Source: Lachnospiraceae bacterium
GTDB taxonomy: Bacteria; Bacillota; Clostridia; Lachnospirales; Lachnospiraceae
Length of the DNA: 64,000 bases
Direction of reading: 5' to 3'
NCBI GenBank assembly: GCA_910574285.1
Contig: CAJTAL010000012.1
Location: 50,503-114,502, forward strand
Part shown: positions 18,329-27,003 of the stretch, one piece after another
How the letters are laid out: each line of letters opens with the position of its first letter
How positions within the stretch are numbered: position 1 is the first letter of the stretch
The notes under the pieces: model-generated
Told to the model about the DNA's origin: nothing
What the model saw: only the letters and a program-made list of their open reading frames with translations
Databases searched by the model: none
Made by a program: the position numbers and the translations under genes

Positions 18329-18562
18329 AATTTGAATCCCCTTTCTTAACAACTTTTATCTGTCTGCTTCCTAAACCCTGTTCTTGATTATAATTTTCAG
18401 AATCCCCGGTGTAAATCTGTGTTTCTTCTATATATATGTGTTGCAGTAAATAAGACTAAAACAAACAGACAAGTAGTAAATTAGGCGTACAATTCCATTT
18501 TCAGCCCATAAAAGGGCATAAAAGGGCGAATTATTTTCTATGGCATTTTCATTTAACAATGC
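18329..18562 (+). other. Region between the recombinase and module 2
   Basis: No gene is seen. It holds an arm-site-like AAGTAGTAAATTA (18471-18483), a weaker GCAGTAAATAAG (18443-18454) and a short CATAAAAGGG direct repeat (about 18507-18526). No TTGACA/TATAAT pair faces module 2. The best match is a weak TTTTCA at 18546 with TATAAA 17 bases further on, inside the core. Confidence 0.5.
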
Positions 18563-18575
18563 TTTTAGTATAAAA
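18563..18575. repeat. Putative recombination core site, module 2 side
   Basis: TTTTAGTATAAAA, identical to the module 1 core read on the opposite strand. Immediately downstream, AAACAACATGTCC, ATGATGTGGAGGAATTTATG and the LCP gene follow as in modules 1 and 3. Confidence 0.55.
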
Positions 18576-18613
18576 GAAAACAACATGTCCTTAAAAATGA
18601 TGTGGAGGAATTT

Positions 18614-19864
18614 ATGAAGAAAAAGAAATATTTTTCCCATAAGGAGAGAAATCCCCAGAATTTTGTCGGGACACAGGGACCGTTTAATGATTTGGATTCC
18701 GAGTATATTACGGAAATCCTGTATGAAGATGATTTTGAAGACAGGCCTCTTAAGCAGAGCAGACATTCAAGAAGTCCTTCGAAAAGCTCAAAAAGATTAA
18801 AAAGATCGAGAGGCATCTTGGACAGGTTCCTGGCAATGAAGAGATGGAAGAAGGTCGTGTTATGCGTGGTGACTGCTTTGGTAGTCGTAATTACAGGTCT
18901 GACGGGAAGCTTCTTCTATTTACGTGCACAGGGGGAGAAAAATCTCAAGACAAAAGTAACCGCAAACGGTGAATCTACTGATGACGATACAGGTTTGTTC
19001 GTTAAATATAAAGGTAAGAAATATCAGTATAACGAAGACGTAATCAACTTCCTGTGCCTTGGGATTGATAAAGATACTCCCATCGAAGCGCGTCAGGAGG
19101 CTGAGAAGCTGGCAAATGGAAGCGCAGGCCTGGCGGATGCCATCGTCCTGATCAGTATTAATGTAGAAAGCGGAGAGCTTCAGCTTCTGGCGATTCCCAG
19201 GGATACAGTCACTACGATTAAAGCGGTGAATGAAAACGGGAAATTTATCGGTGAAGCAGAACAGCAGATTACTTTACAGCATGCGTATGGGCAGAATGCT
19301 ACACAGGCCTGTGAGCTGATGATAGAAGCTGTGTCAAAGCTGCTCTTCCAGGTTCCGATTCAAAGATACTGTTCCCTCAGCCTCGCGGCAATCCCGGTTC
19401 TGAACGATGCGGTCGGGGGCGTAGACGTCCAGGTATTAGAAGAAGTGGAGATCGGCGGGAAGACATATAATCCCGGCGAAACTGTTCATCTGGAAGGTGA
19501 CATGGCTCGGGACTATATACAAGAAAGAGACTGTAACGTCGTAGGAAGCAGCATGGGGCGTCTGGATCGGCAGAAACAATATATCACCAATTACTTTGCA
19601 AAGGCAAAGGAAACTGTGAAAAATGACCTTTCTCTTCCGCTTACAGTATATAACAGCCTGCAGGAGAATATGTGTACCAACATTACACCGGAGGATATCG
19701 CTTATCTGGTGCCGGAATTACTGGGAATGTCCCTGAGTGCAGAGAATATGACTACGATCCCCGGGGAAGCTACGCTGGCGGAGAACAGTCTTCTGGAGTA
19801 TCACGTAAATACGGAATTGCTGAAAGAAGTTGTAATTGACTCTTTTTATGAAGAAATCCCGTAA
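18614..19864 (+). CDS. Module 2 LytR-CpsA-Psr (LCP) family protein
   Basis: 416 residues, very similar to the LCP proteins at 15117 and 38304. It has a basic N-terminal tail (MKKKKYFSHKERNPQNFVGT onward), a membrane segment near 83-105, and an LCP domain with NFLCLGIDKDTP, LLAIPRDTVTT, HAYGQNATQACELM and GRLDRQKQYIT. Like its paralogs it is presumed to act outside the membrane on a glycopolymer or glycosyl donor in concert with the next-door sortase. Differences from module 1 cluster in the extracellular part (for example ENGKFIGEAEQQI). The ATG at 18614 follows GGAGGAATTT. No strong promoter is present in the current orientation, so this copy may be silent. Confidence 0.9.
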   Translation: MKKKKYFSHKERNPQNFVGTQGPFNDLDSEYITEILYEDDFEDRPLKQSRHSRSPSKSSKRLKRSRGILDRFLAMKRWKKVVLCVVTALVVVITGLTGSFFYLRAQGEKNLKTKVTANGESTDDDTGLFVKYKGKKYQYNEDVINFLCLGIDKDTPIEARQEAEKLANGSAGLADAIVLISINVESGELQLLAIPRDTVTTIKAVNENGKFIGEAEQQITLQHAYGQNATQACELMIEAVSKLLFQVPIQRYCSLSLAAIPVLNDAVGGVDVQVLEEVEIGGKTYNPGETVHLEGDMARDYIQERDCNVVGSSMGRLDRQKQYITNYFAKAKETVKNDLSLPLTVYNSLQENMCTNITPEDIAYLVPELLGMSLSAENMTTIPGEATLAENSLLEYHVNTELLKEVVIDSFYEEIP

Positions 19865-20003
19865 AAAGTTTAAAGTTCATCCGGTATAAAGGGTGAGCAG
19901 CAAGAAAAGCAGATGCTAAGATAAAACCTATATATAACCTTGAATATAACTTATACATAAGTAAGAAGTTATAGGTATAAAGGAAAGGAGTTAAGAAGAC
20001 ACA

Positions 20004-20828
20004 ATGCGAAAGCAGGATGAATTTGAAGGAACGAGAGGGAAACGGCGCAAGAAAGGGAAGGGCGGGAATAAGATCCTGATCATCGTACTGGCGCTGGTAT
20101 TGTTGGCAGGAGCCGGAGGCGGCGTGGGGTTCTACATATATAACTCCCAGCAGAAATCAAAAGCTGCCGCGGAAGACGCGAAAAAAGCCGACCCGGATAA
20201 AGCCCAGGAACAGTATGACAAGATGAAGAGCACGGTTTCCGTAGACGCGGACGACCCGATGCTCAGGAAGATAGACTTTGCGGCGGCGCAGGGAGAGAAC
20301 CCGGATGTGTACGCATGGATCTGGGTCCCGGGAACGAATGTGGATTATCCGATCCTGAGAAGTGAATCAGAAGACGACGCTTATTATCTGAATCATACGA
20401 TAGACGGATTGGAAGGTCTTCCCGGAACAATCTATACCGAGAAGTACAACGCGAAGGACTTTACAGATCCGGTAACCGTAATATACGGACATAACATGAA
20501 GAACGGCAGTATGTTTGCGGATCTCCACAAATATGAGGATAAAGAATTTTTCGACAATAATCCTTACATATACATATATCTGCCGGATCAGGTATTGAGA
20601 TACAGAATATTTGCAGCAGTTACATTTGACGACCGGTATCTGATGGGGAATTATAATTTCTTTTTCCCGGAAGATTTCCAGCGATATCTGGATGAACTGA
20701 AAAGTTCCATCGACGGGAATGTCAACACGGAAGTGAATGTAACGCAGGAGACAGGAATCATCACGCTCTCCACCTGTATCGGGGATTCCCCCAGCCAGAG
20801 GTGGATGGTAAATGCGACGAAAGAATAA
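20004..20828 (+). CDS. Module 2 class B sortase
   Basis: 274 residues. Basic start MRKQDEFEGTRGKRRKKGKG, one membrane segment (ILIIVLALVLLAGAGGGVGF), and a catalytic domain with His163 in YGHNMKNGSM, Cys258 in TLSTCIGD and Arg266 in SQRWMVN. All three are intact. GGAAAGGAG precedes the ATG, as in the sister modules. It is 139 bp after the LCP gene, a longer gap than in modules 1 and 3 (54 and 63 bp). The probable substrate is the SPKTGEF protein at 20917. Cell-membrane anchored with the active site outside. Confidence 0.92.
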   Translation: MRKQDEFEGTRGKRRKKGKGGNKILIIVLALVLLAGAGGGVGFYIYNSQQKSKAAAEDAKKADPDKAQEQYDKMKSTVSVDADDPMLRKIDFAAAQGENPDVYAWIWVPGTNVDYPILRSESEDDAYYLNHTIDGLEGLPGTIYTEKYNAKDFTDPVTVIYGHNMKNGSMFADLHKYEDKEFFDNNPYIYIYLPDQVLRYRIFAAVTFDDRYLMGNYNFFFPEDFQRYLDELKSSIDGNVNTEVNVTQETGIITLSTCIGDSPSQRWMVNATKE

Positions 20829-20849
20829 GCCGCACCTATTTCTAACGAT

Positions 20850-20872
20850 ATTAAGGCATATATGGCTTTAAT
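20850..20872 (+). promoter_or_regulatory. Conserved stem-loop before the module 2 secreted-protein gene
   Basis: ATTAAGGC-n7-GCTTTAAT, a variant of the stem at 14207-14229 in which an A-U pair becomes G-U, so pairing is kept. The same ATATATAATCACACAAAG leader follows. Confidence 0.5.
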
Positions 20873-20916
20873 ATATAATCACACAAAGTAACAGAGTAGG
20901 AAGGAGTAAACAAGAA

Positions 20917-21807
20917 ATGAAAATGAAAAAATTAGTAGCTTTAATAACAGCGTCTGCCCTTTGCTTAGGTATGAGCATGACGGTATTCGCAGCTAACAAT
21001 CCGAGTCCTGACAATGACGATTTGCAAATATGGAAGGGATCCGATGTAATGACGGGCACCACAAAGCCAGGTGTTGGACTTAATGAGGAAGGTGCTCGGC
21101 TTGATGTAAATCCTCTCAGTACATCATTAACTGACATCGAAGATCACTATATCCAAAAATTCCTGGACGCGAATGACAGCGATAAAACAGTAGGGGAACT
21201 TACACCTGCTGAGAGAGCGACAATACTGAGTTATAAAGCTGTAAAGGATAACGTTGAAAAAGCTTATGCGGAAGTTGTAGATAATCTCTGGAACAGCCCG
21301 GAAGGCAGAAGAAACATGAAGGAAGCTTTCGCTGAGAACGGTTATAACATCAAAGACGGTCAGACACCTGTTGTAATTGCTGCCGGCAATCTGGTTCCAC
21401 GTGATAAAAATGGTAATTTAATTACTGACTTCGACGGCGAGCCTTTCTATCAGCAGTTTTATATTGGCCAGGAAGAAGCTGGCGTAGGCGTAGGCGACTG
21501 GATCTATGTTCTTCACTACAACGTAGAGAACAATACATGGGAAGTAATTGAAGCTCAGGTACAGGAAGATCCGACTGGTCACAGCATGTATGTCAATGTA
21601 GAGTTCAAGAACGGTTTATCACCAGTTGGTTTCATCAAAGTAATGCAGAATGGTGTAGCTGTTAAAGTTGATAAGAATGGTGTTCCGGTAAAAGACAAGG
21701 ACGGCAACGTTCAGGTAGTTAACAAAGGCACCACAACAACAACGAAAGCTCCTACAAAGGCATCTTCAGCAGTTACTGGAAAATCTCCAAAGACAGGTGA
21801 ATTCTAA
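20917..21807 (+). CDS. Module 2 secreted protein ending in SPKTGEF (putative sortase substrate)
   Basis: 296 residues. Its signal peptide is nearly identical to the other two copies (MKMKKLVALITASALCLGMS, cleavage near VFA/A). The middle (residues 27-190) bears no clear similarity to the module 1 or 3 proteins. The C-terminal third is homologous: GDWIYVLHYN, EVIEAQVQ, YVNVEFKNGLSPVGFIKVMQ, then DKNGVPVKDKDGNVQVVN, a Thr/Lys/Ala linker and terminal GKSPKTGEF. As in the others, no membrane anchor follows SPKTG. It is preceded by a conserved stem-loop and AGGAAGGAG. Variable centre plus constant ends is what one expects of an antigenically variable exported protein. Confidence 0.85.
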   Translation: MKMKKLVALITASALCLGMSMTVFAANNPSPDNDDLQIWKGSDVMTGTTKPGVGLNEEGARLDVNPLSTSLTDIEDHYIQKFLDANDSDKTVGELTPAERATILSYKAVKDNVEKAYAEVVDNLWNSPEGRRNMKEAFAENGYNIKDGQTPVVIAAGNLVPRDKNGNLITDFDGEPFYQQFYIGQEEAGVGVGDWIYVLHYNVENNTWEVIEAQVQEDPTGHSMYVNVEFKNGLSPVGFIKVMQNGVAVKVDKNGVPVKDKDGNVQVVNKGTTTTTKAPTKASSAVTGKSPKTGEF

Positions 21808-21935
21808 GCATTCTCTGCATATTGGAAAATAGTAGCAGTTTAGTAACTAAGAAATCTAATCTAGCAGGAAAGCTTAATCCTGCTTCATGAAAAAATAAGC
21901 GATATGGCATAACTGTTATTATGTGTGATAGAAAA

Positions 21936-21950
21936 AGAGCCGTCCTGCTT
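21936..21950 (+). terminator. Left half of the module 2 terminator, interrupted by the inserted element
   Basis: AAAGAGCCGTCCTGCTT matches the 5' arm and loop of the module 1 and 3 terminators. The 3' arm, TTGCAGAATGGCTCTTTTCA, is found 13.75 kb away at 35702-35721. The element has therefore inserted in the loop of the hairpin. Confidence 0.75.
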
Positions 21951-22007
21951 GGGCGGATGCCCATAAGGAAGTAAATAGAATTTCCGGAAAAACCGGCATG
22001 GCAGAGG

Positions 22008-23693
<1,686 letters not shown>

Positions 23694-23732
23694 CTATATT
23701 ATAACGTGCCGTTCCTCTTTTTTCAGCAGCTT

Positions 23733-23981
23733 TCATTCGGTTTCCTCCAAATTTCCTGCCATGATACGGCGCAGCTTGTCCAGTACGCTTTCCGCCTCTC
23801 CCTCCGTATAATGGGGGATGACATGATAGACCGTATTCCCTTCAACGGCAATCATTTCTTCTGTGCTGAAATCAAACTCGAAAACGCCGTCTTTGAAATG
23901 CTCTGCCACACGCTCGGCAATTTCAGGTTTCAGATTTTTTGGAAGTTTGCTTAAATCCACAGGCTTACACAATCCCATCAC
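23733..23981 (-). CDS. TnpW-like transposon-encoded protein
   Basis: 82 residues, small and acidic, matching the pattern of proteins labelled TnpW next to serine recombinases in clostridial elements: GLCKPVDLSKLPKNLKPEIA, then EMIAVEGNTVYHVIPHYTEG and a C-terminal helix EAESVLDKLRRIMAGN. No catalytic motif is visible. It overlaps the end of the RepA-like gene by 17 bp, so the two are co-translated, and it precedes the recombinase by 90 bp. Its role is unknown; a regulator of recombination or plasmid-like copy control is possible. Confidence 0.75.
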   Translation of the reverse strand: MMGLCKPVDLSKLPKNLKPEIAERVAEHFKDGVFEFDFSTEEMIAVEGNTVYHVIPHYTEGEAESVLDKLRRIMAGNLEETE

Positions 23982-24330
23982 GCTCCTTCCTTGCAGGCAA
24001 AATATTCAGCGTAATGACCGCCGGACGGCCAAGCCCCTGTTTTTTACGGATGATTAGACCGTTGCGTTCCAATTCCTGAAATGCCCTAGTCGCCACCTGC
24101 CTGCTCCTATGTAGTTTTCCTTTTGCTTCTTCCAGCGTAAAGTAGAGACGAATCCGCCCGTCCGGTTCTATGTATCCGTTTTCTCTGGAAATACCCGCCC
24201 GGTCTAAGAGCAGGGCATACAGTACCTTTGCATCGTTGGATAAGTCCATCGGCACCAGAAAACGAGGAAACGGCAGATAGGGCGGTACGCCGCTGTCCTC
24301 TTTGTAAGGCATCAAAAAATCATTTTGCAT
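23965..24330 (-). CDS. Replication initiator protein A N-terminal domain-like protein
   Basis: 121 residues similar to the N-terminal (winged-helix) domain of RepA from Firmicutes plasmids and conjugative elements: PPYLPFPRFLVPMDLSNDAK, VLYALLLDRAGISRENGYI, YFTLEEAKGKLHRSRQVATRA and ELERNGLIIRKKQGLG. Only this domain is present; full RepA proteins are about twice as long. It is therefore either a truncated initiator or a stand-alone regulator, as often found in integrative elements. The ATG lies after AAAGGAGTACATA. Confidence 0.85.
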   Translation of the reverse strand: MQNDFLMPYKEDSGVPPYLPFPRFLVPMDLSNDAKVLYALLLDRAGISRENGYIEPDGRIRLYFTLEEAKGKLHRSRQVATRAFQELERNGLIIRKKQGLGRPAVITLNILPARKERDGIV

Positions 24331-24700
24331 TATGTACTCCTTTCCATCAATCCCTCCCTGATTGATTGGATTGATATTGACTTTCTTGTTATTAACTTTT
24401 TCTCTTTAATTTCCGTCTAAATATGGGCCGTCAAGGCCGTCTGGAAATCCGCCGCCGGAAAGAGAGGAACAGGGCTGCCCGGAGCGTCAGGTTTTCCAGT
24501 CTCTGAAAATCCAGTATTGGAGAATCCCATATAGGTGGAAATGGCAAAAGCGGTAAATTGGCAAAGTAGAAACCAACACCTATCTGGGGAAATCCCGTTT
24601 AGGTTAAAATCGTCCTGCGGACAGTTAAAAGCAGGTTTTAGAGGGGAGCAGGGGATTTATCCCTCATACCCGTTGACCGCAGCCTGAAACGCCAATAATC
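24331..24700. other. Intergenic region of the integrated element
   Basis: No gene is seen. It has a near-repeat of AATCCC-ATA/GTT-TAGGT at 24523-24540 and 24591-24610, and a GC-rich stretch around 24420-24480. This could hold an origin or transfer site, but no nick-site motif was recognised. Confidence 0.4.
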
Positions 24701-25063
24701 TCAAGGCTTTTTTGCTTCTAATTGTCCGCATTGGAGCCGCCTTTTCCTGTCGCTGGCTGTTTTCTGTCTGCGGTGGACTTTCTTTGCACAGAGTTTACAG
24801 TATTTTGCCCGGTTGGAACCGGGAAGGAATGATTGGCCGCAGACCACGCAGCGTTTTAATTCCTCCCGGAACAGCAGCGCCGTTTCCAGCGGTCCGTCCA
24901 GCGGCAGGACAGCGCAGCGGAACCATTTGCAGAGAAGCGAATAGGAAATACTCTGGACGCAGACACATTCCTCCCCGTTGTCCAGAAGAATACAGTTTCC
25001 GTTATCGTAGTTGCAGCACTCGTGTACCAGTTTACGCATCCGGCGGTACTGCGGATAATTCAT
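24701..25063 (-). CDS. Cysteine-rich VLP domain protein
   Basis: 120 residues of the cysteine-rich VLP type found in Firmicutes integrative elements. The N-terminus is MNYPQYRRMRKLVHECCNYD; cysteine pairs follow in GNCILLDNGEECVCVQ, LLCKWFRC and a C-terminal zinc-finger-like CVVCGQSFLPGSNRAKYCKLC followed by a basic tail. It probably binds metal and perhaps nucleic acid; no activity is established. It stands between the RepA-like gene and the cargo. Its upstream 200 bp hold no convincing gene. Confidence 0.85.
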   Translation of the reverse strand: MNYPQYRRMRKLVHECCNYDNGNCILLDNGEECVCVQSISYSLLCKWFRCAVLPLDGPLETALLFREELKRCVVCGQSFLPGSNRAKYCKLCAKKVHRRQKTASDRKRRLQCGQLEAKKP

Positions 25064-25282
25064 TACTGGAATCTGATTGTGGATAAAAACGCCTCCTTCC
25101 TACCGTAAAAAAATATCCCTCTACTATACAGTTCATTTTTGGGGCAAAATGACGGGGGTATTTTGCAAATTTCACAAAAAATTCATAATTGCCGTGTTCG
25201 GGTAAGCGGTTATAAAATAAACCCCTCATATATCCGTACATTTTTAAGAGGAAAGTTGCCGTCTGCATAAAAATTTGTCAAA

Positions 25283-25316
25283 AAAATCCGCCGCAGTTGT
25301 TCCTGCGACGGATTTT
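25283..25316 (-). terminator. Terminator after the response-regulator remnant
   Basis: A GAAAATCCGTCGCAGG-type stem with a short loop and TTTTTTT on the minus strand, just past the stop at 25317. Confidence 0.75.
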
Positions 25317-25640
25317 CTATGGAGCAGACAGATATTCAAATTTATACCCGATTCCGGCAACACTCTCAATATAATTTGGCAGATTGGGTTCAAACCTTAG
25401 TTTCTTCCGAAGTTTGCTCACATGGTTATGGATTGCCTTCCTTGAATAGAAATTATAATCCTCTTTCCAGACTATATCGGTAATCAATTCATAAGTAAAA
25501 ACACGCTTTGGGTTGGCAGCCAGTAATGCCGGTATGTCAAATTCTTTGCCTGTCAGAGAGATAACTCGCTCCCGGACTCTTACAATACGGTGCTCCAGGC
25601 AAAGATAAAGTTCGCCTTCCTGTATTTCTGTCAGGACATT
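25317..25640 (-). pseudogene. Remnant of an OmpR/PhoB-type response regulator (DNA-binding domain only)
   Basis: Not in a normal gene: the frame is open but has no start codon. The readable part is a winged-helix output domain: EGELYLCLEHRIVRVRERVI, SLTGKEFDIPALLAANPKRV, then KAIHNHVSKLRKKLRFEPN and YIESVAGIGYKFEYL before TAG. The receiver domain is missing, replaced upstream (25640-26000) by sequence with stops in this frame. It is probably debris of an earlier regulatory cassette in the element. Confidence 0.7.
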
Positions 25641-26038
25641 TTTGATTTTTGTAGGTGAAGCATGATAAGAATCACGAACAAATTTAGGGGAACTCTCTTG
25701 CCCCGTTTTAAAAACACGGGGCAGGAACGGATGTGGGTAAGAAACAAATCCTCCGTTGCAAACCTAAACACACTTGCCCATATCAGTCTTTTGGCTGTTG
25801 CCATTGCTGCAGTTACTGGCAATTCCGGTCAATCCTACCGCAAGCTAAAATCTTTAAAACGGACTGCCTGACTTTTGTAACTGAATATTCTCTGATTTTC
25901 GTAGGTTTTGGACTTACGTTAGCTTTGTTATGCCTAAAAAGCGTCTTCCCTCAACATTAAAAGTCTAACAGCCAAATCTCATCTTAAAATCAATGCGTTT
26001 TGCTCTTCTCTATCAACTTTATTTCAAGATTTTTACCA
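25641..26038. other. Gene-free stretch of the integrated element
   Basis: About 400 bp with no supported gene; only short open frames without RBS on either strand. A GCCCCGTTTTAAAAACACGGGGC hairpin (read in two arms, 25697-25719) is present. Probably decayed DNA between the element backbone and its cargo. Confidence 0.4.
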
Positions 26039-26818
26039 TTATTTTGAATCTTCAACAAAATACATAATTCTCCGTATCAGCTCCGGGATATTTACCGGGG
26101 AGATGATATAGTCGTTCACGCCCTCATGCCGATATTCATATTCCGTGGCAAGGTCGCTGTTCTCGGTGAGGATAAAGAACGGCAGAAGCCGGACAGGGGG
26201 ATTCTTCATTTGGAACATCCCCTCCACCCGCCGCAGCGCATGAAACAATTCCATTGCTGTACCGTCCGGCAGTTCCACATCACACAAAATCAGTTCTATT
26301 TCCTTATCCTCAAAAATCCGGCGCTTAGCGTCTGCAATCGAGGGAACCAGAATCAGGTCAAAGCCCTTTTGCAGCATAGTAGCCCGCAGCACTCCGGCGC
26401 TGGTATCTTCCGCATGGACAAAGAGCAGCTTGTGAAAAGTCGGGGCCTTTTCGCCAGATAACTGCCGGTAGGCGTATTCCACCAGCATATCCTGTAGCAG
26501 CATCCCTTTCATTTTGTCCATACACAGCGTCGCACCCCGTTGCTTGGCCTCCTGTTCGTAGTCCTCTTTATCATGGCAGGACACCAGAATAAAAGGCAGT
26601 TCCTTGTCTGCGGCCCGCACCTCGTCCAGAAAGTCCATGCCGGAACCGTCCGGCAGGTCGAGATCACAGCAGACCACCAGCGGCATTTCCTCTTGGATGG
26701 CGGCCCGCGCTTCTTTCAGCGTACAAGCCGTTTTCACCGGGTAACCGCGGTGCTGTAAGTATTTTTGCAGACACCATGTATAGGTGTCGCTGTCGTCGAT
26801 CAGCAGTATCTTTTTCAT
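26039..26818 (-). CDS. Tandem receiver-domain response regulator without output domain
   Basis: 259 residues made of two CheY-like domains. Domain 1 (about 1-120) has Asp8/Asp9, phospho-acceptor Asp52 in VVCCDLDLPDGSG, LVSCHD and MDKMKG (Lys). Domain 2 (about 130-255) has HAEDT in place of the usual double acid, ELILCDVELPDGTAM with a candidate phospho-Asp, FILTENS, and ISPVN where the invariant Lys is expected, so its chemistry is probably altered. No DNA-binding or enzymatic output is present. It is transcribed from its own start, with operator-like repeats upstream (26862-26881) shared with the two transporter operons. Possibly a phosphate sink or a partner of the kinase at 30240. Confidence 0.85.
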   Translation of the reverse strand: MKKILLIDDSDTYTWCLQKYLQHRGYPVKTACTLKEARAAIQEEMPLVVCCDLDLPDGSGMDFLDEVRAADKELPFILVSCHDKEDYEQEAKQRGATLCMDKMKGMLLQDMLVEYAYRQLSGEKAPTFHKLLFVHAEDTSAGVLRATMLQKGFDLILVPSIADAKRRIFEDKEIELILCDVELPDGTAMELFHALRRVEGMFQMKNPPVRLLPFFILTENSDLATEYEYRHEGVNDYIISPVNIPELIRRIMYFVEDSK

Positions 26819-26861
26819 GTGTCCTCACCCCCAATATTGATTTACCACAAGTATAAACTAC

Positions 26862-26939
26862 AAATGTTACACAAATGTCCGAGGTGCCTTTGATTTCGAC
26901 AAAAAAACAGGCTGAATTGTTACAAAGCTCGGACATTTC
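26862..26939 (-). promoter_or_regulatory. Operator-like repeats upstream of the tandem receiver gene
   Basis: AAATGT-TACAC-AAATGT (26862-26878) has direct repeats 11 bp apart, followed by CCGAG. A second TTGTTACAA...CTCGGACATTTC unit lies at 26917-26939. The same words recur before both ABC operons (30117-30194, 35259-35280). The 11-bp spacing is typical of OmpR/PhoB-type regulator sites, which fits the regulator at 31268. Confidence 0.6.
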
Positions 26940-27003
26940 AAAAATTTTTTGAGAAATAGCGAAAAAGCGGGGCAGCATACGCCGCCCCGCCGATCCCATA
27001 CGG

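Larger units (their letters stand above)
16416..18562. other. Putative invertible segment: promoter, lipoprotein gene, recombinase
   Basis: This 2.15-kb stretch is bounded by oppositely oriented copies of the TTTTAGTATAAAA core, beyond which the two paralogous modules run outward in mirror image. It contains the module 1 promoter at one end and a Tn916-type integrase gene. Inversion would place TTGACA-16-TATAAT directly before module 2 with identical spacing to the core. The layout is seen in sequence; that it inverts is inference. Confidence 0.5.

Noticed and set aside
21781..21850. A lost membrane anchor after SPKTGEF through a frameshift
   Set aside because: None of the downstream frames encodes a hydrophobic helix in any of the three modules, and the stop position is identical in all.
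25032..25268. 78-codon frame upstream of the cysteine-rich VLP gene
   Set aside because: It overlaps the VLP gene start, has no RBS and no family resemblance.
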